Source of the DNA: Heterobilharzia americana
Lineage: Eukaryota; Platyhelminthes; Trematoda; Strigeidida; Schistosomatidae
Direction of reading: 5' to 3'
Length of the DNA stretch: 64,000 nucleotides
NCBI GenBank assembly: GCA_944470555.2
Contig: OX104127.1
Span: 96,620,708 to 96,684,707 of the forward strand
The notes under the pieces are model-generated. The model worked only from the letters and a program-made list of their open reading frames with translations. It did not search any database and had not been told where the DNA came from. A program made the position numbers and the translations under genes. Shown one piece after another: positions 61,067 to 64,000 of the stretch; positions within the stretch are counted from its first letter, which is position 1, and each line of letters begins with the position of its first letter.

Positions 61067-64000
61067 ATTATTATTCATATTATTAGTCCCTTGGTTTCCT
61101 AGTGGAACAGAGAGCTTCACTAGCACGTCTCCAGTGCGCTCTGTTCTCTAAAATCTTTTGGACCTGGCTTAACCACTGCCACAAGCTCTTTTTCCTTCCT
61201 CACACTTTCTCCTCCATGTCACCCTCACCTCAGACGCCAAACTCGTCGCTTCCCTTAGGGGTTCCATTCGAGTGCCTCGCCTGGCATGTGATGTCCCCAG
61301 TCAGCCTTCTCAGTGTATGCCCAACCCATCACCACTTCCTTCCATTGCATATTTGCTCAGCGATGGGTTCTGGGTTGGTTCGTTACCAGGCCAGAGTTCC
61401 TTGTTGCTTATTCTTTCTGGCACTCCATGTGAGCTTCAGTGACGAGCCAGCGTAGGTAGCTGTTCATGAATGTCTGTAGTTTGTTGGAAATGCTTTACGC
61501 GACGCGCCAAGTTTCTGAACCATATAGGAGCACTGATTTGACGTTGGTGTTGAAAATCTGGATCTTGTTCATGCTTTATGCTGAGTACAGAAGATCTTCA
61601 CACTGGTTTCAGGTTAATCAACGCCTGTCTTGCTTCTCCGATCCTGGCTGCTTTGACATCCTCATCCGTACCACCGACGCCTGTAGTTGAAACGGTGATG
61701 CCTAGATAGGTGGAAGAGGCTACTTCCTTGAGATATCTCCGGTTGGTGGAGATTGGAGCTTGTTGTCGTTATTGTTGGTGGTGTTGGTTGGGTATCTTCA
61801 TCACCTCTGTCTTCTCTACATTCACTTGAAGTCCCGTCTTCGCTGCCTGCCCTGCCTCTTCTGTCAACTTGTTAGTTTTCGCCTGTAGATCTTCAAGTTC
61901 TTATGACATCAGACACAAGTCATCGACAAAATCCAAATCTTCTAGGATCTTCTCCCCGGTCCAGCGTATCCCCCTCTTCTCGCTCCTCACTGTTTGCTGC
62001 ATAACCTAGTCTCTAGTCAACCACAATCATGAATATTATGCGTAATAGTAGACAGTCTTGTTTTACTCATGTCTTCACTTCACTTCAAAGGCATCACTGA
62101 GCTTCCCATTGTGAATTACTTGGCGTGTGGCGTCTTCACATAGTTGTTGAGTAAGATTGATAAGGGTTTGTGCTATTCTGTAGTGTTGAAGTAGCTGCCT
62201 GCTAAATTACTCCTCGGTCGACGCTGTCAAACGCCTTTTCGAAGTCGATGAAGTTGAGGTATAGAGTTGACTGCCATTCTGTACTCTGTTCTATGATGAT
62301 GATGATGATGCGTGGCGAAGTGTTGCTATTTGGTCTGCACATGATTTGTACTTCCTGAATCCAGCCAACCAGCCTGTTCGTGTCGTAATTTTGAATCCAG
62401 TGCATCCTTTAGTCTCTCCAGGATGATGTGGCTGAATATTTTGCTCGGAGTGGACAGGAGCATGATTCCGCACCAGTTCTTGCAAAGACTTAGGTTGCAC
62501 TTGATTGGGAGTTTTACAAGGTGACCCTTCTTCCAATCAATAGGCAGGTGCCTACCCTTCCTTCCTTTCAGACCTTCTGCAATAGTGGTGTGAGCATGTT
62601 CACTGATGATGTCTCTGCGTCTGTATTCAGTGCTTCTGGATGAACTCCATCTGGTCCTGCTGATTCCCCGCATTTCGGTCGATTTATGGCGTTCAGGACT
62701 TCACTTCGACTTTTGTTGGAGGATTTGTGTTTGCTTATAATTCTGCGGCCGAAGGCGGTATTTCTAGACAGGTTGAAGGAGGTGGTCAGTTAAAGAGTTT
62801 TTCGAAGTGGTCAGTTCATTTTTCCCTATGTTTCTCATATTCGGTTATTAAGTTTCCTTCATTATCTTTTATTGGTTTCGTCTGTGTTGATCTATTCACT
62901 CCCAGATAACAGTAACCTGGTTATTTGATATAATGTTGTCAAGTCTCTGTCTCTTCTACCTGCAGCCTGTTCTGTTTCACTTGCCAGTGTGTCGTGGAAG
63001 TGTCTTTTGTCTTTCCGTGCACTCTTCTTCACTTCTCTGTCCAGTGTAGTGTTTTATACGTTGTACTCAGTTCCTCTTGTCTTTGTGCATCATTGCACTG
63101 GTTTATCTTCTGCTTCATCATCACTATCTTTCTCTCCATCCTCTATCAACTTCCATGTGTCCGTCGAGATTCATTCCTGGTCCTGTCTTCTTTCTTCTTC
63201 CTTCGTAATACGGTTATGCAGGTTTCCTTCCACATAGTTTTCAAAGAATTCCAGTGTTCATCCAGACAGGTTCCTTCAGGGATGTTGCTCAATGTCTCCC
63301 ATTTTGTCCTGATGACTGGCTGACGTGAAGATGTCTTTTGTAGTTTCATTCCTCAGTTCAGTTCCTGTTCTGGGTGTTGAACCTGAACTGTGGTCTATCA
63401 CCAACTTCCTTGAAGGCTTTCAACTTGATTTGGAAGGTAGATTCCTTGCACTAGACAGTGAGTGGTGTGAACCTACATCTGCTCCTCTTCTTGACCTTGT
63501 GTCAAGTAGGCTGCATCTCCACTTTCTTCATATTGAGATGAAGTCAATCTGATTTTTGTGTAGTCTGTCCATCTGGTGAGTGGTGAAATCCATGTCGCTT
63601 TGTGAATATCGTTGTGCATGGCATTGAATGATTGTGACTTTTCTTTCCTTTTGAGTTGAATCTTGCTGTTATGATCCTGGAGGAGATTGGTTGCCACTGC
63701 ATGAGAGAAAACCTTCGATGCTCTTGGGGACATCATGATAGCCACTCGAAAACTCAGTGTGCTTGTGGTTGTCGTCTGTGTGACAATATCGGAGTAGATT
63801 AATGACTCTCTTGTTGACAGTTTGGAGAGTCCACTTCATTTCCACCTGCTTTCGAAGATCCCTATCCTAGCACTTCCATGCCTTACCTTCTCATCTCTTT
63901 TGCAGTCTGGGCAACCTTGCTGGGTTCATATATGATGCGGACATTCCATGTCCCCACGTTTACTTTCGCTTTCATCGAGTGAGGTACAGATACATCGGCC
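61067..64000 (-). mobile_element. RTE retrotransposon copy E, runs off the window end
   Basis: Minus-strand copy of the A-D family. It has a TAA-rich tail at 61067-61085 and the family 3' end, then the C-terminal domain, RT and endonuclease reading back to the start codon at 63975. The window ends about 25 bp into the leader. The RT box is FVDD (61919-61930), which keeps both Asp residues. There is a deletion of about 265 bp in the endonuclease at about 63619, where QSFNAMHND joins directly to IHKATWISPL, removing the GD-M-N segment. Several frameshifts are also present. It lacks the 4-bp deletion shared by A and C (it reads SVDRGVI near 62220). Confidence 0.88.

Overview
The window looks like nuclear DNA of a blood fluke (Schistosoma or a close relative). 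It is AT-rich and almost free of long host reading frames. It carries RTE-type and CR1-type non-LTR retrotransposons whose proteins resemble schistosome elements (the SR1/SR2/Perere kind), and short tRNA-headed repeats resembling the schistosome Sm-alpha SINE. The species cannot be fixed from the sequence alone.

The one host gene I can support runs on the + strand across most of the window. Five short exons (4926-5023, 9260-9310, 28925-29010, 41025-41082, 53521-53630) join in phase. All five donors are exactly GTAAGT. Joined, they encode the membrane segments around TM3 to TM6 of an equilibrative nucleoside transporter (ENT/SLC29). The 5' exons lie upstream of the window, and the TM7-TM11 exons lie downstream or were not recognised. 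A sixth exon at 53744-53798 is tentative. Introns of 4.2, 19.6, 12.0 and 12.4 kb separate exons of only 51-110 bp. Schistosomes cannot make purines de novo, so a nucleoside transporter would serve purine salvage.

Retroelements fill the introns. 1.0-4.4 kb: RTE copy A (-). 14.5-15.1 kb: RTE copy B, 3' end only (-). 17.7-21.6 kb: a full-length RTE of a second family (-), with a perfect 12-bp target-site duplication and an ORF broken by only three one-base losses. 29.7-32.7 kb: copy C (+), with an odd 3' fusion. 35.7-38.2 kb: copy D (-). 42.0-44.6 kb: a CR1-like element (-). 58.3-59.7 kb: an ancient fossil of the second RTE family (+). 61.1-64.0 kb: copy E (-), which runs off the window end. Five of the seven larger RTE/CR1 insertions inside or downstream of the first visible exon, plus copy A upstream, are antisense to the transporter gene.

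Four Sm-alpha-like SINEs (54.4, 57.8 kb, and a head-to-head pair at 47.7-48.15 kb) and five other tRNA-like SINE candidates are scattered between them. The Sm-alpha-like copies keep remnants of a hammerhead-ribozyme core. A Cys-rich stretch at 12.6-12.9 kb may be a piggyBac remnant. The remaining stretches are AT-rich intronic DNA in which I see no gene.
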